Shown here: positions 1 to 8,119 of the stretch, piece by piece | Layout: each line of letters opens with the position of its first letter | Numbering within the stretch: position 1 is the stretch's first letter | Source: an uncultured Nostoc sp. | GTDB taxonomy: Bacteria > Cyanobacteriota > Cyanobacteriia > Cyanobacteriales > Nostocaceae | Assembly (NCBI RefSeq): GCF_937863485.1 | Contig: NZ_CALMFY010000014.1 | Coordinates: forward strand, 1-64,000 | Reading direction: 5' to 3' | DNA: 64,000 nucleotides | Made by a program: the position numbers and the translations under genes | Notes under the pieces: generated by a model | Seen by the model: only the letters and a program-made list of their open reading frames with translations | Told to the model about the DNA's origin: nothing | Database searches by the model: none

Positions 1-107
1 TTAAGATTCTAAACCAGAAAAAACTGAAAAATAACACACCTTGAAAGGGCTAGTCCTAAGATATATAAAACGAAAACAATAAAAATTAACAGCTAAAATT
101 TCTCCCT

Positions 108-401
108 TCAGGAATTAGGATTTTTACCCGATTGAGGGCGTTGTTGCCGACGCTGTTCCCAGCGCCAGAGGAAGACCATTAGGGCAATGATTCCGACTTG
201 GAGAGCTAAACTAGGCAAAGCACTCTCAACATCCCGTCCGGCAAGCACTTGGAAAAAAAAGACAAATGCGCCAATCGAGCCAGAAGCACCGAAAGCGATG
301 TAGATAAATTGTCGTAAGCCGCGATAAGGAGCGGCTATTTCTGCTTTGAGGCTGGCATATTGTTCAGAGTTAAGGCGATTTTTAGAATTTTGATCTGCCA
401 T
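108..401 (-). CDS. DUF3493 membrane protein (LPA1-related, cyanobacterial)
   Basis: A 97-residue protein with a polar N-terminus containing NRLNSEQYASLKAEIAAPYR, then two predicted membrane segments (about residues 30-52 and 63-80), ending in a basic arginine/glutamine-rich tail. This layout and the 'APYRGLRQFIYIAFGASG' stretch match the cyanobacterial/plastid DUF3493 family, which is related to LPA1 (low PSII accumulation) proteins. A role in photosystem II biogenesis or thylakoid membrane organisation is known only for plant relatives and is inference here. It starts with ATG and is divergent from the tRNA-Thr gene 33 bp away, so the two promoters must share that short gap. No disruption is seen. 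Confidence 0.8.
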   Translation of the reverse strand: MADQNSKNRLNSEQYASLKAEIAAPYRGLRQFIYIAFGASGSIGAFVFFFQVLAGRDVESALPSLALQVGIIALMVFLWRWEQRRQQRPQSGKNPNS

Positions 402-434
402 GATTAAATCATGTTAAACTCTTAGATTGTGTAC

Positions 435-506
435 GCCGATGTGGCTCAGTGGTAGAGCAGCTGATTCGTAATCAGCAGGCCGTGGGTTCAAATCCCATCA
501 TCGGCT
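435..506 (+). tRNA. tRNA-Thr (anticodon CGT)
   Basis: A full cloverleaf can be drawn. The acceptor stem GCCGATG pairs with CATCGGC, the D stem GCTC with GAGC, and the anticodon stem GCTGA with TCAGC. The anticodon loop is TTCGTAA, and the T arm is GTGGG-TTCAAAT-CCCAT with one G-T pair. The anticodon CGT reads ACG, giving threonine. The discriminator is T506, and the CCA end is not encoded. The gene sits in the divergent gap after the DUF3493 gene. Confidence 0.95.
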
Positions 507-844
507 TTGATAAAAGTATTGCTCAATACTAAAGTTTGACATAAATTAAGCATTTAGCCAAATTGGTGTAAAAATCATTAAAAACACGCCTAAATATGAC
601 TCTTGAGGAGCCAGACCTTCAGACTTTGCAAAACTTTTTTCTGGTTATTTTGGGTTGAAATGCGATCGCTCGTTCGAGTCAAAGCCTCAAACTCAGTTTC
701 CCAGAAAGCTTTTAACAAATCAATACAATTTACGATCGCCTTCGTGGATAGAGAGAGAACTAAAAACTATAATCAACGCATGGTACAACTAATAAAGGCA
801 AAATAGTTACAAATAATTGCTAACCAGCAAGGAGAATCTAAATA
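507..844. other. Intergenic stretch with repeat copy 1
   Basis: AT-rich gap between tRNA-Thr and the antitoxin-like gene. It holds the first copy of a ~100-bp direct repeat (646-739) whose second copy overlaps the 3' end of the M42 peptidase gene. An AAGGAG ribosome-binding site lies at its right edge, about 10 bases before the antitoxin ATG. I see no other gene in it. Confidence 0.7.
646..739 (+). repeat. Direct repeat, copy 1 (partner at 1071-1176)
   Basis: The two copies align over about 100 bases from TATTTTGGGTTGA to CGATCGC, with scattered substitutions and a 12-base insertion in copy 2. In copy 2 the sequence is the end of the M42 peptidase gene on the minus strand. Copy 1 is therefore a detached partial duplicate of that gene end. 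Confidence 0.8.
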
Positions 845-1069
845 ATGCAGGCTGATAGTATTTCAGAGCAAAGGCTACTTGAAAAAATTCAAAAGCTATC
901 TCCCGAACAAGTTTTGCTAGTTGAAGATTTTATTGATTCTCTGAAGAAGCAAAATACAGACCATAGCCTTACCTTTGCAGCAGCAAAACTTTCTGAACCA
1001 GTTCTGCTTAAAATCTGGGATAACCCTGATAATGCAGAATATGACACACTACGAATTTGGTCATGTTAG
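845..1069 (+). CDS. Antitoxin-like protein of a MazF/PemK-type toxin-antitoxin pair
   Basis: 74 residues starting at ATG with a good AAGGAG site about 10 bases upstream. It opens with a helical segment (QRLLEKIQKLSPEQVLLVED) and ends with the EPVLLKIWDNPDNAEYDTL type of tail seen in small cyanobacterial antitoxins that precede PemK/MazF toxins. The last five residues (RIWSC) look like read-through: a T in place of the C at position 1052 would change CGA to TGA and stop the protein after EYDTL. The toxin start codon (1041) overlaps this end, as in intact pairs. Family assignment is from pattern recognition. Whether it is still expressed as an orphan antitoxin is unknown. Confidence 0.6.
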   Translation: MQADSISEQRLLEKIQKLSPEQVLLVEDFIDSLKKQNTDHSLTFAAAKLSEPVLLKIWDNPDNAEYDTLRIWSC

Positions 1070-1217
1070 CTATTTTGGGTTGATATCCGATCGCTCCTTC
1101 CAATCAAAGCCTCAAACTATCACTCAAACTCAGTTTCGCAGAAAGCTTTTAACAAATCGATACAATTTGCGATCGCTCCTAAATGAGCAATTTCATAACC
1201 GTGGGTATTTTGTGTAG
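1041..1217 (+). pseudogene. Truncated PemK/MazF-type toxin start fused to repeat DNA
   Basis: The reading frame begins MTHYEFGHV, which resembles the start of PemK/MazF toxins (M-x-x-YEFGDV followed by the VPFPFT core). After nine residues it runs into repeat copy 2, and the rest of the frame is antisense to the M42 peptidase end. The toxin core is entirely missing, so no active ribonuclease can be made. It overlaps the antitoxin-like gene in the usual toxin-antitoxin arrangement. Confidence 0.5.
1071..1176 (+). repeat. Direct repeat, copy 2 (overlaps M42 peptidase 3' end)
   Basis: Second copy of the repeat at 646-739. It includes the stop codon and last codons of the minus-strand peptidase gene. 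A short internal duplication (CTCAAACT twice) near 1111-1130 accounts for the 12 extra bases and sits at the peptidase stop codon. Confidence 0.8.
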
Positions 1218-2163
1218 GAAATGCCAAACAAGCAGCACGCCCAACATGACCAAATTTCATCGCAATTGAAGCATCACTACCAAACTGACTCAGTATCGTT
1301 AGCTGCACTAGTATATCAAGTTGCTTGGCAGATTGGCGCAGTTGTCCATTTAGCCCCTCATCATATATTCCATAGGCATCTTGAGATAAAAGTACAGGAC
1401 TTTCGCCATCTTTAATCGGATATTCCTCAGATAAGGGACAAATTTCTAAAGCAATCAAGGCATCCAAACGCTGGTTTTGGGTGAAAAATAGCGCCCCAAT
1501 TGCTCCCACTTCTTCTTTCGCCGACGCTACTAAATAAACATCGACTACTGGCTGTTTGAGATTTTCAGCCAAAGCTAGCAAAATCGCAACAGAAGCTTTG
1601 TTATCCAAAGTGTAACCAGCAATATGATCCTTTAACCGAATTGGACGCTTGCGATGTTTGCCAATCACCATTTTAGTTCCAGGCCGAATACCAGCTGCTT
1701 CTAATTCAGCAGATGTCAGCTTGGTTTCGATCCAGGCATTTTCCCACTTAACAGTAGTATCTTCCTGCTGGACTTTTTGGGGTGATTCGTGGGAAACGTG
1801 GCGGGAACCAAAGCTGAGAATACCGTTGATAGTTTCGTTATCTCCCAGTAAATCTACAACGCCTTCGCCGTAAACCCACGGGAAAGAACCGCCAAGTTTG
1901 CTGACTTTGACACGACCTTCATCACCAATACTCTTGACAATTGCGCCAATTTCATCTTTATGTGCCGTGATAGCGATCGCTCGGTCTGGATTTTTTCCTG
2001 GAATCTTCGCAATAATATTATCGGCGCGATCGCACCAGACTTCTACATCCAGCGCCGCAAATCGTTGCATCAACAACTGGTTAATCTCAGCTTCTGCACC
2101 ACTAGGAGAATGGTGCATGACCAATTCTTCAATAATTTCAAATAAGCGATCGTAATCCCACAT
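1120..2163 (-). CDS. M42 family metallo-aminopeptidase
   Basis: A 347-residue peptidase of the M42 (glutamyl aminopeptidase/FrvX, cellulase M) family, expected to be a cytosolic two-metal enzyme trimming N-terminal residues from peptides. Expected metal-site motifs are present: AHKDEIG (H68, D70), YTLDNKAS (bridging Asp), SAKEEVGAIG (catalytic and metal Glu pair), ALEIC, and a C-terminal NTHGYEIAHLG with the last His. I chose the ATG at 2161-2163 (MWDYDRLFEII). An in-frame TTG eight codons upstream at 2187 would overlap the GDSL gene stop. The gene follows the GDSL esterase closely on the same strand. Its 3' end coincides with a repeat duplicated at 646-739. Confidence 0.88.
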   Translation of the reverse strand: MWDYDRLFEIIEELVMHHSPSGAEAEINQLLMQRFAALDVEVWCDRADNIIAKIPGKNPDRAIAITAHKDEIGAIVKSIGDEGRVKVSKLGGSFPWVYGEGVVDLLGDNETINGILSFGSRHVSHESPQKVQQEDTTVKWENAWIETKLTSAELEAAGIRPGTKMVIGKHRKRPIRLKDHIAGYTLDNKASVAILLALAENLKQPVVDVYLVASAKEEVGAIGALFFTQNQRLDALIALEICPLSEEYPIKDGESPVLLSQDAYGIYDEGLNGQLRQSAKQLDILVQLTILSQFGSDASIAMKFGHVGRAACLAFPTQNTHGYEIAHLGAIANCIDLLKAFCETEFE

Positions 2164-2183
2164 CAATACAGTTAGTTTAATTT

Positions 2184-3218
2184 TCAACTATTATTATGGG
2201 ACAATTGTGCATCAACAACCCGACCTGCTGGTACAAGTGCTGACCTTTTTTGTTGACGCTTCAGCACTCCTACCGCACCAAAAGCACCGAGCGCTAAAAT
2301 TCCTAAGTTTATTGAGGGTTCAGGTACAGACTTAGCCTCAATCGCAGCCAGTGCAGTGTCTGCTATCACCTTATGAGCAGCGGTGGTTGGGTGGACACCG
2401 TCCCAGATAAGAAACTTGTTGTTTCCTGGGTCACATATATCTGGTCTAGATAGACAAGACTCGGTTACATTCGTAAAACCCAATGCACTTGCCTGATTAA
2501 ATAAAGAATAAATATCAACAGAGACGATGTTGAGATTCGGGTTTTGGTTCAAAGCGCTCACAGTGTTTGCTAAACCCAAGTCAAACTCGCTACTCGATTT
2601 GCTAAGGGTTGTAGGGTTGCGACCATTGGTTTTAGCTGCTGGTAGCTGTCCCAAATCTGGCAAGTTAAACACTAAAATATTTTTTGCGCCGGCTCCTATG
2701 AGAGTATTCAACGCCAGAGATATATTACTGATTGGCTTGGTCGAGTCTTTGGGGTTAGGAAAAAGGAAATCATTCGCACCTCCCCATAATGTATAAAGTG
2801 CATCTGGATTAGCAGTTTGATTATTTGCTTTCAAAGTTCCAGTAAAATCAAGGACTTGTTTGAGCACTCCCGGTAAATTTGAATCGGGAAGGACAGCATT
2901 ACCTAAACCAGAGCTAGCACCACCGATAGCGAAGTTTATTCCTTGGGTAGGAGGTGTGGAAGGAATAGTAGTGAATAAAGTAGGCTTTAATCCTAGCTGA
3001 TCTCCAAAATAATCTACCCAGTTCGGCCCATCAGAAAAACGTCCTTCAAAGTAAGGTGGGCTTTGAGGGTATCCTTTCCCAGTAAGATTGTATATATTGC
3101 CTGTATCGGAAAGACTATCGCCAAATACATAAAGTTGATCAAAACTCGCAGCAGAGGCTTTGGTTGGCAACATGAAAGAAAATAGAACAAATCCTGCCGC
3201 TACAGCTTGTTTTTTCAT
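2184..3218 (-). CDS. Secreted GDSL-type lipase/esterase with PEP-CTERM anchor
   Basis: 344 residues. A signal peptide (about residues 1-24, ending ASAAS) is followed by GDSL block I at VFGDSLSDTGN (nucleophile Ser35), a block III-type GGANDFLF, and a C-terminal DGVHPT with the catalytic Asp/His. The tail shows VPEPS, a hydrophobic helix and a basic end (KRQQKR), which is a PEP-CTERM sorting signal, although about 20 further residues follow the basic patch. The enzyme likely hydrolyses an ester substrate outside the cytoplasmic membrane; the substrate cannot be told. An exosortase should process it, but none lies in this window. It starts with ATG and is followed at once by the M42 peptidase on the same strand. 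Confidence 0.85.
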   Translation of the reverse strand: MKKQAVAAGFVLFSFMLPTKASAASFDQLYVFGDSLSDTGNIYNLTGKGYPQSPPYFEGRFSDGPNWVDYFGDQLGLKPTLFTTIPSTPPTQGINFAIGGASSGLGNAVLPDSNLPGVLKQVLDFTGTLKANNQTANPDALYTLWGGANDFLFPNPKDSTKPISNISLALNTLIGAGAKNILVFNLPDLGQLPAAKTNGRNPTTLSKSSSEFDLGLANTVSALNQNPNLNIVSVDIYSLFNQASALGFTNVTESCLSRPDICDPGNNKFLIWDGVHPTTAAHKVIADTALAAIEAKSVPEPSINLGILALGAFGAVGVLKRQQKRSALVPAGRVVDAQLSHNNS

Positions 3219-3538
3219 ATTTATTTTACCTGTGGTATTTTTTAGTCTGTTTAAAAGTAATCAAGAGGCAATATGACAACTAATGTTTTCTTCAGTTATT
3301 TTAAAACTAGGCATATTTAATGAGTTAATTTGCGTTATTACACCTAACTATGCCTTAAAAATTTATCATACACAGGTAAAAACGCTGTAAATACTTAGAT
3401 TTACATTTTCTTGATAAAGATAGGTGTATTAAAAAGAAATAGCAAAGTTTTCATCCTAGAGATGGAATTGCCCACTTTTATGCAGGCTGGCTATCAACTA
3501 ACCGCAAGAGAATTGCCTAACCCTTCGTAGACATCGCT
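3219..3538. other. Intergenic stretch, no gene seen
   Basis: AT-rich leader between the SLH lipoprotein gene and the GDSL gene, both on the minus strand. It presumably carries the GDSL promoter. I see no convincing reading frame, hairpin or repeat. Confidence 0.5.
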
Positions 3539-4933
3539 TTAACTTCGCTTTAATTTCAAAGCCTCAGCAGCCGATACACCCTCACCCTGATTGCCGAAAT
3601 ACCACAAAACTGTAGCAGCCTCAGCCCGAGTTACTGGTTTTTTGGGTTGAAACAGAGTTGTATAACCAAATACCCGCCGAATATTCGATTGTTCGCTATT
3701 TTGGTAATCAACCAACACAGCTCTTAAAGCCTTAGGGTCAATTCGCGCTGCGTCTTGGAAACCCCAGGTTTGTTTGACCGCATCTAAGTTAGCAGAGGGT
3801 AAAGCTTGGCGAGTATCTAGGGGTAATTTCCACAGCAGCAACTGTTCCCGAGTTAGAGGTGCATCAGGACGAAACAAAACTACTGTAGAATCTCCAGACA
3901 AAGGACTGGGAATCAATCCAGCCTCGGCTAATCCCTGAATTGCTGGAAAATCAGGGTCTTTTGCGGGCACATCACTAAAAGCTGGTTGAGTACTTTCTGA
4001 TGCCAAGCGAATTTGTTTAGCTGGATTGCTGGGATACATAGCATTGTTAGCAGCAATTAACCAACGGGCGTATTCCCGATGTGTAACGATTTTACCGGGT
4101 TCAAACTGGTTAGTTGTGGTAGTAGAGTTGCTCTTAGTTGCCTTTGGCTCTATGGATAAAACACCTAATGCAGCCAAGTCTTGGATGTGTTGCCGCCATT
4201 CTTGCGGTATCTGATTGAGATCGTTGAATTCCTGAGATTCGGGTGTGGCTGTAGGAGTTGTTTGGTTGTTAGCCGTACTTGGTGGCTGTACTGCCAAGTT
4301 TGCAGGTGGTATCGGCCCAATGAACTGTGGCTCTCCTGGTTGGGGAATGGCGTTAGTAGTTTCGTTAAGATTTGTAGTTGGGGTAGGCTGTGCTGTAGCG
4401 GTACTATTCGGTACGTACTCAATCAGTAATTCAGTGGCTGTTTGGGGTTGATTAGGTGTGGCGTTAGTAACTGATTTAGGCTGAATGGAAACCTTCAATA
4501 GCAAATCGTTACGACGTGCTTCAAAGACATCTGCTGCATTATCTGTTGGCTGTTGCAAAATCTGCCAGTTATTTGTTTGAAACTGGCTGCTATAAAAGCT
4601 AGCAATAAAGTTACTGGGATCAGAACTTAACCAACGAGTTGAGACTCTGTTTTCTGAGCCGTTAGCAGGTGTAACTTCCTGTAGTTTGGCATTGGAATAT
4701 AGTGGGATATCTTTGGGAAAATCAGATGGTAACTGAACTGTTGATTCGTTTTGCTGTGCTTGTGGTTGGTTACCCTGAGATTCTCCAAAGACAACTGGAT
4801 TGCTTTGCAGCTTAGGATCTGCCGCCAAAGATTGCTCAAGGTTTTTGGCGACTGGACTGTTAGCACAGGCTGTTAACGAAGTCAGTAGAACAGCCCAAAT
4901 TAGAAATACAGCTGGACGTTTACAGGGAAGCAC
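3539..4933 (-). CDS. SLH-domain lipoprotein
   Basis: 464 residues starting at GTG. The N-terminus has a hydrophobic signal ending in the lipobox LTAC (Cys at about residue 23), so it should be lipid-anchored. A middle region (about 70-170: WLSSDPSNFIASFYSSQFQ, then LLLKVSIQP) looks like a small alpha/beta domain, followed by a Pro/Thr/Asn-rich linker. The C-terminal half carries S-layer-homology-like segments (FSDVPAKDPDFPAIQGLAEAG, then FRPDAPLTREQ and VTRAEAATVLWY), which in cyanobacteria bind periplasmic or cell-wall polymers. A cell-envelope role is inferred. It is separate from the genes on either side by more than 300 bases. Confidence 0.8.
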   Translation of the reverse strand: MLPCKRPAVFLIWAVLLTSLTACANSPVAKNLEQSLAADPKLQSNPVVFGESQGNQPQAQQNESTVQLPSDFPKDIPLYSNAKLQEVTPANGSENRVSTRWLSSDPSNFIASFYSSQFQTNNWQILQQPTDNAADVFEARRNDLLLKVSIQPKSVTNATPNQPQTATELLIEYVPNSTATAQPTPTTNLNETTNAIPQPGEPQFIGPIPPANLAVQPPSTANNQTTPTATPESQEFNDLNQIPQEWRQHIQDLAALGVLSIEPKATKSNSTTTTNQFEPGKIVTHREYARWLIAANNAMYPSNPAKQIRLASESTQPAFSDVPAKDPDFPAIQGLAEAGLIPSPLSGDSTVVLFRPDAPLTREQLLLWKLPLDTRQALPSANLDAVKQTWGFQDAARIDPKALRAVLVDYQNSEQSNIRRVFGYTTLFQPKKPVTRAEAATVLWYFGNQGEGVSAAEALKLKRS

Positions 4934-5940
4934 AGGAAATCACAAATTGAGTTTCAATTCCTACCCTAGCGCAGACTGTTCATTAAATGGGTATGGGGCA
5001 TTGGGGACTGGAATATTGAAAAAACCCCATTTCCTCTACTTCTGTGCCTCTTCATATCACCAAAAGACACTACCAACTCACCACGTCCTCTTGGTAAATA
5101 TCTCTGTTGGTGATGATGATATCTGCTATAGCAATCCTAAGTCGTAAAAATCTCCGATTCCTCTCTCTGCGCTACAGGCAGTTTGCTCAAGTCGGGAAAC
5201 CCGCCCATGCAACTGCCCTCCTCTGCGCCTCTGCGGTTAATTTATTTTTACAAATGATTTAGGACTGCTATAGGTTTGTTTATTTAAATGTCAACTAAGC
5301 CCTATCTCTAAAAATGAGTAAACGGTAGCAAAAGCTACCGTATTGTCTTTGTTTTACAGCCATTAGGTTTTGATAATTCCCATGCTTATTTATAGAGTTC
5401 CCTAAAATTCTGGCAAACTAACATTTTGGAAAAAAAAACAGAAATAAACCTGAAATACTTGCTAGATAAGAGTTTTATAATTTTGCTCCTCATAGTTAGT
5501 AGTTCACCACACCAAGTTGGATGGGTGAATCAGTTCGTAGTCGGGACTTTAGTCCTTGATTTGAGCGCTGAAATTGTTGCCTTATCAAAGCATTAGATTG
5601 AGAATCAATTTTTTAAATAGTTGTGGAAATATTCAGTTAAACAGAGTGGATAACTGATTGAGAACTTGCCAAAGAACAGCATAGCTAGCAAAAGCTTTAA
5701 TCTCCTTCCAGATGCAGTAGTTGTAATGCGATGCCTACGGCGGGCAAAGCCTACACCAAGCAACTGAAGTGATAGACTAAGACTAAAGCCCCCTTTAGCC
5801 TCACCCAAGCAAGGAAATAGATTAAGTTTGCTAACGTTCGCTTACAATCGATTCTGGAGATTATTCATCTGACGATGGTAAGCTGAATAAGGTAATAGGT
5901 GGAAAATGCCAATGTTAAGCAATTCCAGGAACTTAGCGGC
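4934..5940. other. Intergenic stretch with small repeats and one hairpin
   Basis: About 1 kb with no convincing gene. It holds fragments of common intergenic repeats: GGGGCATTGGGGACTGG near 4994, CTCTGCGCCTCTGCGGTTAA near 5221, a GCGATGCCTACGGCGGGC unit near 5728, and a terminator-like hairpin at 5323-5340. Frames through 5605-5808 are made of repeat sequence and were not accepted as coding. Confidence 0.6.
5323..5340. terminator. Short hairpin, possible terminator
   Basis: CGGTAGC-AAAA-GCTACCG gives a 7-bp perfect stem with a four-base loop, followed by a T-rich stretch (TATTGTCTTTGTTTT). It is isolated from any gene end, so its role is unclear. Confidence 0.4.
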
Positions 5941-6144
5941 CTAAGTTTGTGGTTCTTGGCGACTGGGGTCATAGGCAAAGCAGTCAAGTGTCGCAGCAGT
6001 TTCCCTAATATCTATAAATTGATTTTCTAGGGAAAGTGCTACTTGTACTGTAGCCACGAGTTTCTTGGCAGCCTCGAAAGCAGTGAATGCTGACTCCAAA
6101 AGTGCGTAGTTTACCGCCGTAGGCATCGCCTCTATGTTTTCCAT
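5941..6144 (-). CDS. Small hypothetical protein
   Basis: A 67-residue frame with an ATG start and a weak AGAGAAAG upstream. The translation (ENIEAMPTAVNYALLESAFT onward) is helical and not obviously low-complexity, which is why I list it. I recognise no family. The region starts within a GCGATGCCTACGGCGG type interspersed repeat, which argues that it may be a chance frame or a decayed gene. It stands alone, 0.6 kb before sasA on the opposite strand. Confidence 0.3.
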   Translation of the reverse strand: MENIEAMPTAVNYALLESAFTAFEAAKKLVATVQVALSLENQFIDIRETAATLDCFAYDPSRQEPQT

Positions 6145-6742
6145 TGCTTTCTCTTGGGCAATCCATCTCCTGTTCTTCTGGGATAGAGCAGGGGTTCTTT
6201 TAGGAAAGGCTGGGCACAGGCTGCGCTTTGCAAGTTATAGAGGCAGTACATAGTCAGCTATAGCTGTTTCCTAATCCTACTAATGATTGGGTAGAGGCAA
6301 AAAAGACACTTCATCGGATGCACTGGCGGTTGAGAAAACCCTCTACAAACTTGGTCTGAACAGTTAACAGCTTCCTGATAGATTAGATACAATTAGCATC
6401 TGCGTTTGGTACAGTGATCACTAGTTCAAGGCGAGTAATCAAATTGACATGCTGCTCAACTAGCCAATTTGACATAGTATTAAACCTTTCTACCTGCTGG
6501 TTCTGGCGAATATTTTTGATTCAGGGCAAATTAAGACTTATATTATTCAAGGGCAAAGGTGTTTCTTGGAGGTGAAGTTAGCCAAAAAGGGGCAAAAGGC
6601 TGAAAAAAATATGTCTGATGTCAAAAACGCAGATCTAATCGGAGTATGAATGAAGAAAAAACAACGATTATCGACAACCGTCAGTCAATTTTACTTTCTG
6701 TAAAACGTCGCCAGGTTGTTACCAGTGCTGAAACACGATTAC
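6145..6742. other. Upstream region of sasA, no gene seen
   Basis: About 600 bases between the small minus-strand frame and sasA. No repeat family or hairpin stands out. A 43-codon frame from ATG 6647 overlaps the sasA start in another phase and looks like chance. The promoter of sasA should lie here, but I cannot place it confidently. Confidence 0.5.
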
Positions 6743-7930
6743 ATGCAAGTCTCCCAGGATCAGCCTATTTATTCTGAGGCTCCACTCCAACTGTTACTAT
6801 TTGTCGATGAACGCCCAAAGTCCCGACAACAGGTGCAGCGAATACGTGCTTACTTAAAAGAATTGCAGGCTGAGTATACTTTTGAAGTTCAAATTATCGA
6901 TATTGGACAACAACCTTACTTAGCAGAACACTTTAAATTGATCGCAACGCCAGCTTTAATCAAAATCCATCCGGAACCACGACAGATTTTAGCTGGGAGT
7001 AATATAATAGCACAATTGAAAAACTGGTGGCCTCGCTGGCAAGCCGCTGTAGACGCTTACTTAAAATTACAGGATGACTTGCAAGAACGTATAGAGGACA
7101 AAGCTAGGGCGACATTACCCAAATCCACTATCCATTCAGTTGCTGTTTCTGCTGAACTAATCCGACTCTCAGACGAAATTTTTCGCTTGAAACAGGAAAA
7201 AGATAACCTCCAAGAGCAGCTACAGTTTAAAGACCGGGTGATTGCTATGCTGGCACACGATCTTCGCAATCCCTTAACTGCTGTCGCGATCGCCATAGAA
7301 ACTCTCCAATCTAATTACAATTTAGAGAAAGGGGAATTTCAGCGCCTCAAACCATCGATGACGGTACATTTATTAAAACAAGCCCGTAATCAAACTAAGA
7401 TCATTGATCGGATGATTGCCGACCTTTTGCAGGTAGGTCGTGGGAAAGATACAGAGTTTCCTATCATACCACAAAAGGTACAGTTAGGGAAACTGTGTTT
7501 AGATGTATTAGAAGAATTGTGCGATCGCTACACCGCCAAATGCCAAGAGGTAGAAACAGATATTCCCTATGACTTGCCATATGTATATGCTGACCCAGAA
7601 CGCATCCGCCAAGTGCTAGTAAATTTGTTGGATAATGCCATCAAATACACCCCAGAAGGTGGCAAGATCAGTGTTGCCGGATTGCACCGTACTACCCAAA
7701 AAGTTCAGTTCAGTATTGGCGATACTGGACCTGGTATTCCTGTAGAGAATCGCGATCGCATCTTTGAAAACCACTTCCGCCTGCAACGGGATGAAGGTAC
7801 AGAAGGTTATGGCATTGGTCTTTGTTTATGCCAACGCATCATCCTCGCACATTATGGTCAAATTTGGGTAGACTCTGCCCCGAATAATGGAGCATGGTTC
7901 CACTTCACACTGCCAGTTTATCCTTCTTAG
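6743..7930 (+). CDS. sasA: Circadian-clock sensor histidine kinase SasA
   Basis: 395 residues. The N-terminal ~100 residues form a KaiB-like thioredoxin-fold sensor domain ([20 protein letters not shown] through [13 protein letters not shown]), the part of SasA that binds KaiC. A helical linker leads to the DHp box [13 protein letters not shown] with phospho-acceptor His172. A HATPase domain follows with [13 protein letters not shown] (N box), GDTGPGIP (G1) and [13 protein letters not shown] (G2). SasA autophosphorylates on KaiC binding and passes phosphate to RpaA to drive circadian transcription. I chose ATG 6743 ([10 protein letters not shown]) over the in-frame TTG at 6716, because the family usually begins just before the KaiB-like fold. 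No kai genes are adjacent. Confidence 0.93.
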   Translation: MQVSQDQPIYSEAPLQLLLFVDERPKSRQQVQRIRAYLKELQAEYTFEVQIIDIGQQPYLAEHFKLIATPALIKIHPEPRQILAGSNIIAQLKNWWPRWQAAVDAYLKLQDDLQERIEDKARATLPKSTIHSVAVSAELIRLSDEIFRLKQEKDNLQEQLQFKDRVIAMLAHDLRNPLTAVAIAIETLQSNYNLEKGEFQRLKPSMTVHLLKQARNQTKIIDRMIADLLQVGRGKDTEFPIIPQKVQLGKLCLDVLEELCDRYTAKCQEVETDIPYDLPYVYADPERIRQVLVNLLDNAIKYTPEGGKISVAGLHRTTQKVQFSIGDTGPGIPVENRDRIFENHFRLQRDEGTEGYGIGLCLCQRIILAHYGQIWVDSAPNNGAWFHFTLPVYPS

Positions 7931-7967
7931 GGATTGGGCACTTGTACTGAGCGACTTGTACCGAGCA

Positions 7968-8087
7968 TACCCCTACGGGGATCTTGCTAGCAAGAGCGTC
8001 TGTCTGCGACACGCTGCGCGAACGTAGAGAAGTCGAGGTAAGCCGTAAAGCCTGCGGCATAGCTGCGCCCTAAGCGCCAGCCTCTCC
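7968..8087. repeat. Interspersed repeats (families A and B)
   Basis: Holds a TACCCCTACGGGGATCTTGC unit (7968-7994, family B) and a GCCGTAAAGCCTGCGGCATA unit (8042-8087, family A). The same two families recur at 10335-10476, 49573-49595, 55436-55480 and 61831-61873, in both orientations. They lie between the convergent sasA and diguanylate cyclase genes. Confidence 0.75.
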
Positions 8088-8119
8088 AAAAGTTGTATTG
8101 GGCATTGGTCAAAGCAGAA

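Noticed and set aside
603-806. 67-codon plus-strand frame after the tRNA
   Set aside because: It runs through the direct repeat that is antisense to a peptidase gene end, has no ribosome-binding site and no family signal.
5605-5808. 67-codon minus-strand frame
   Set aside because: Its arginine-rich middle is translated interspersed repeat (GCGATGCCTACGGCGGGC) and the ends are AT-rich noncoding DNA.
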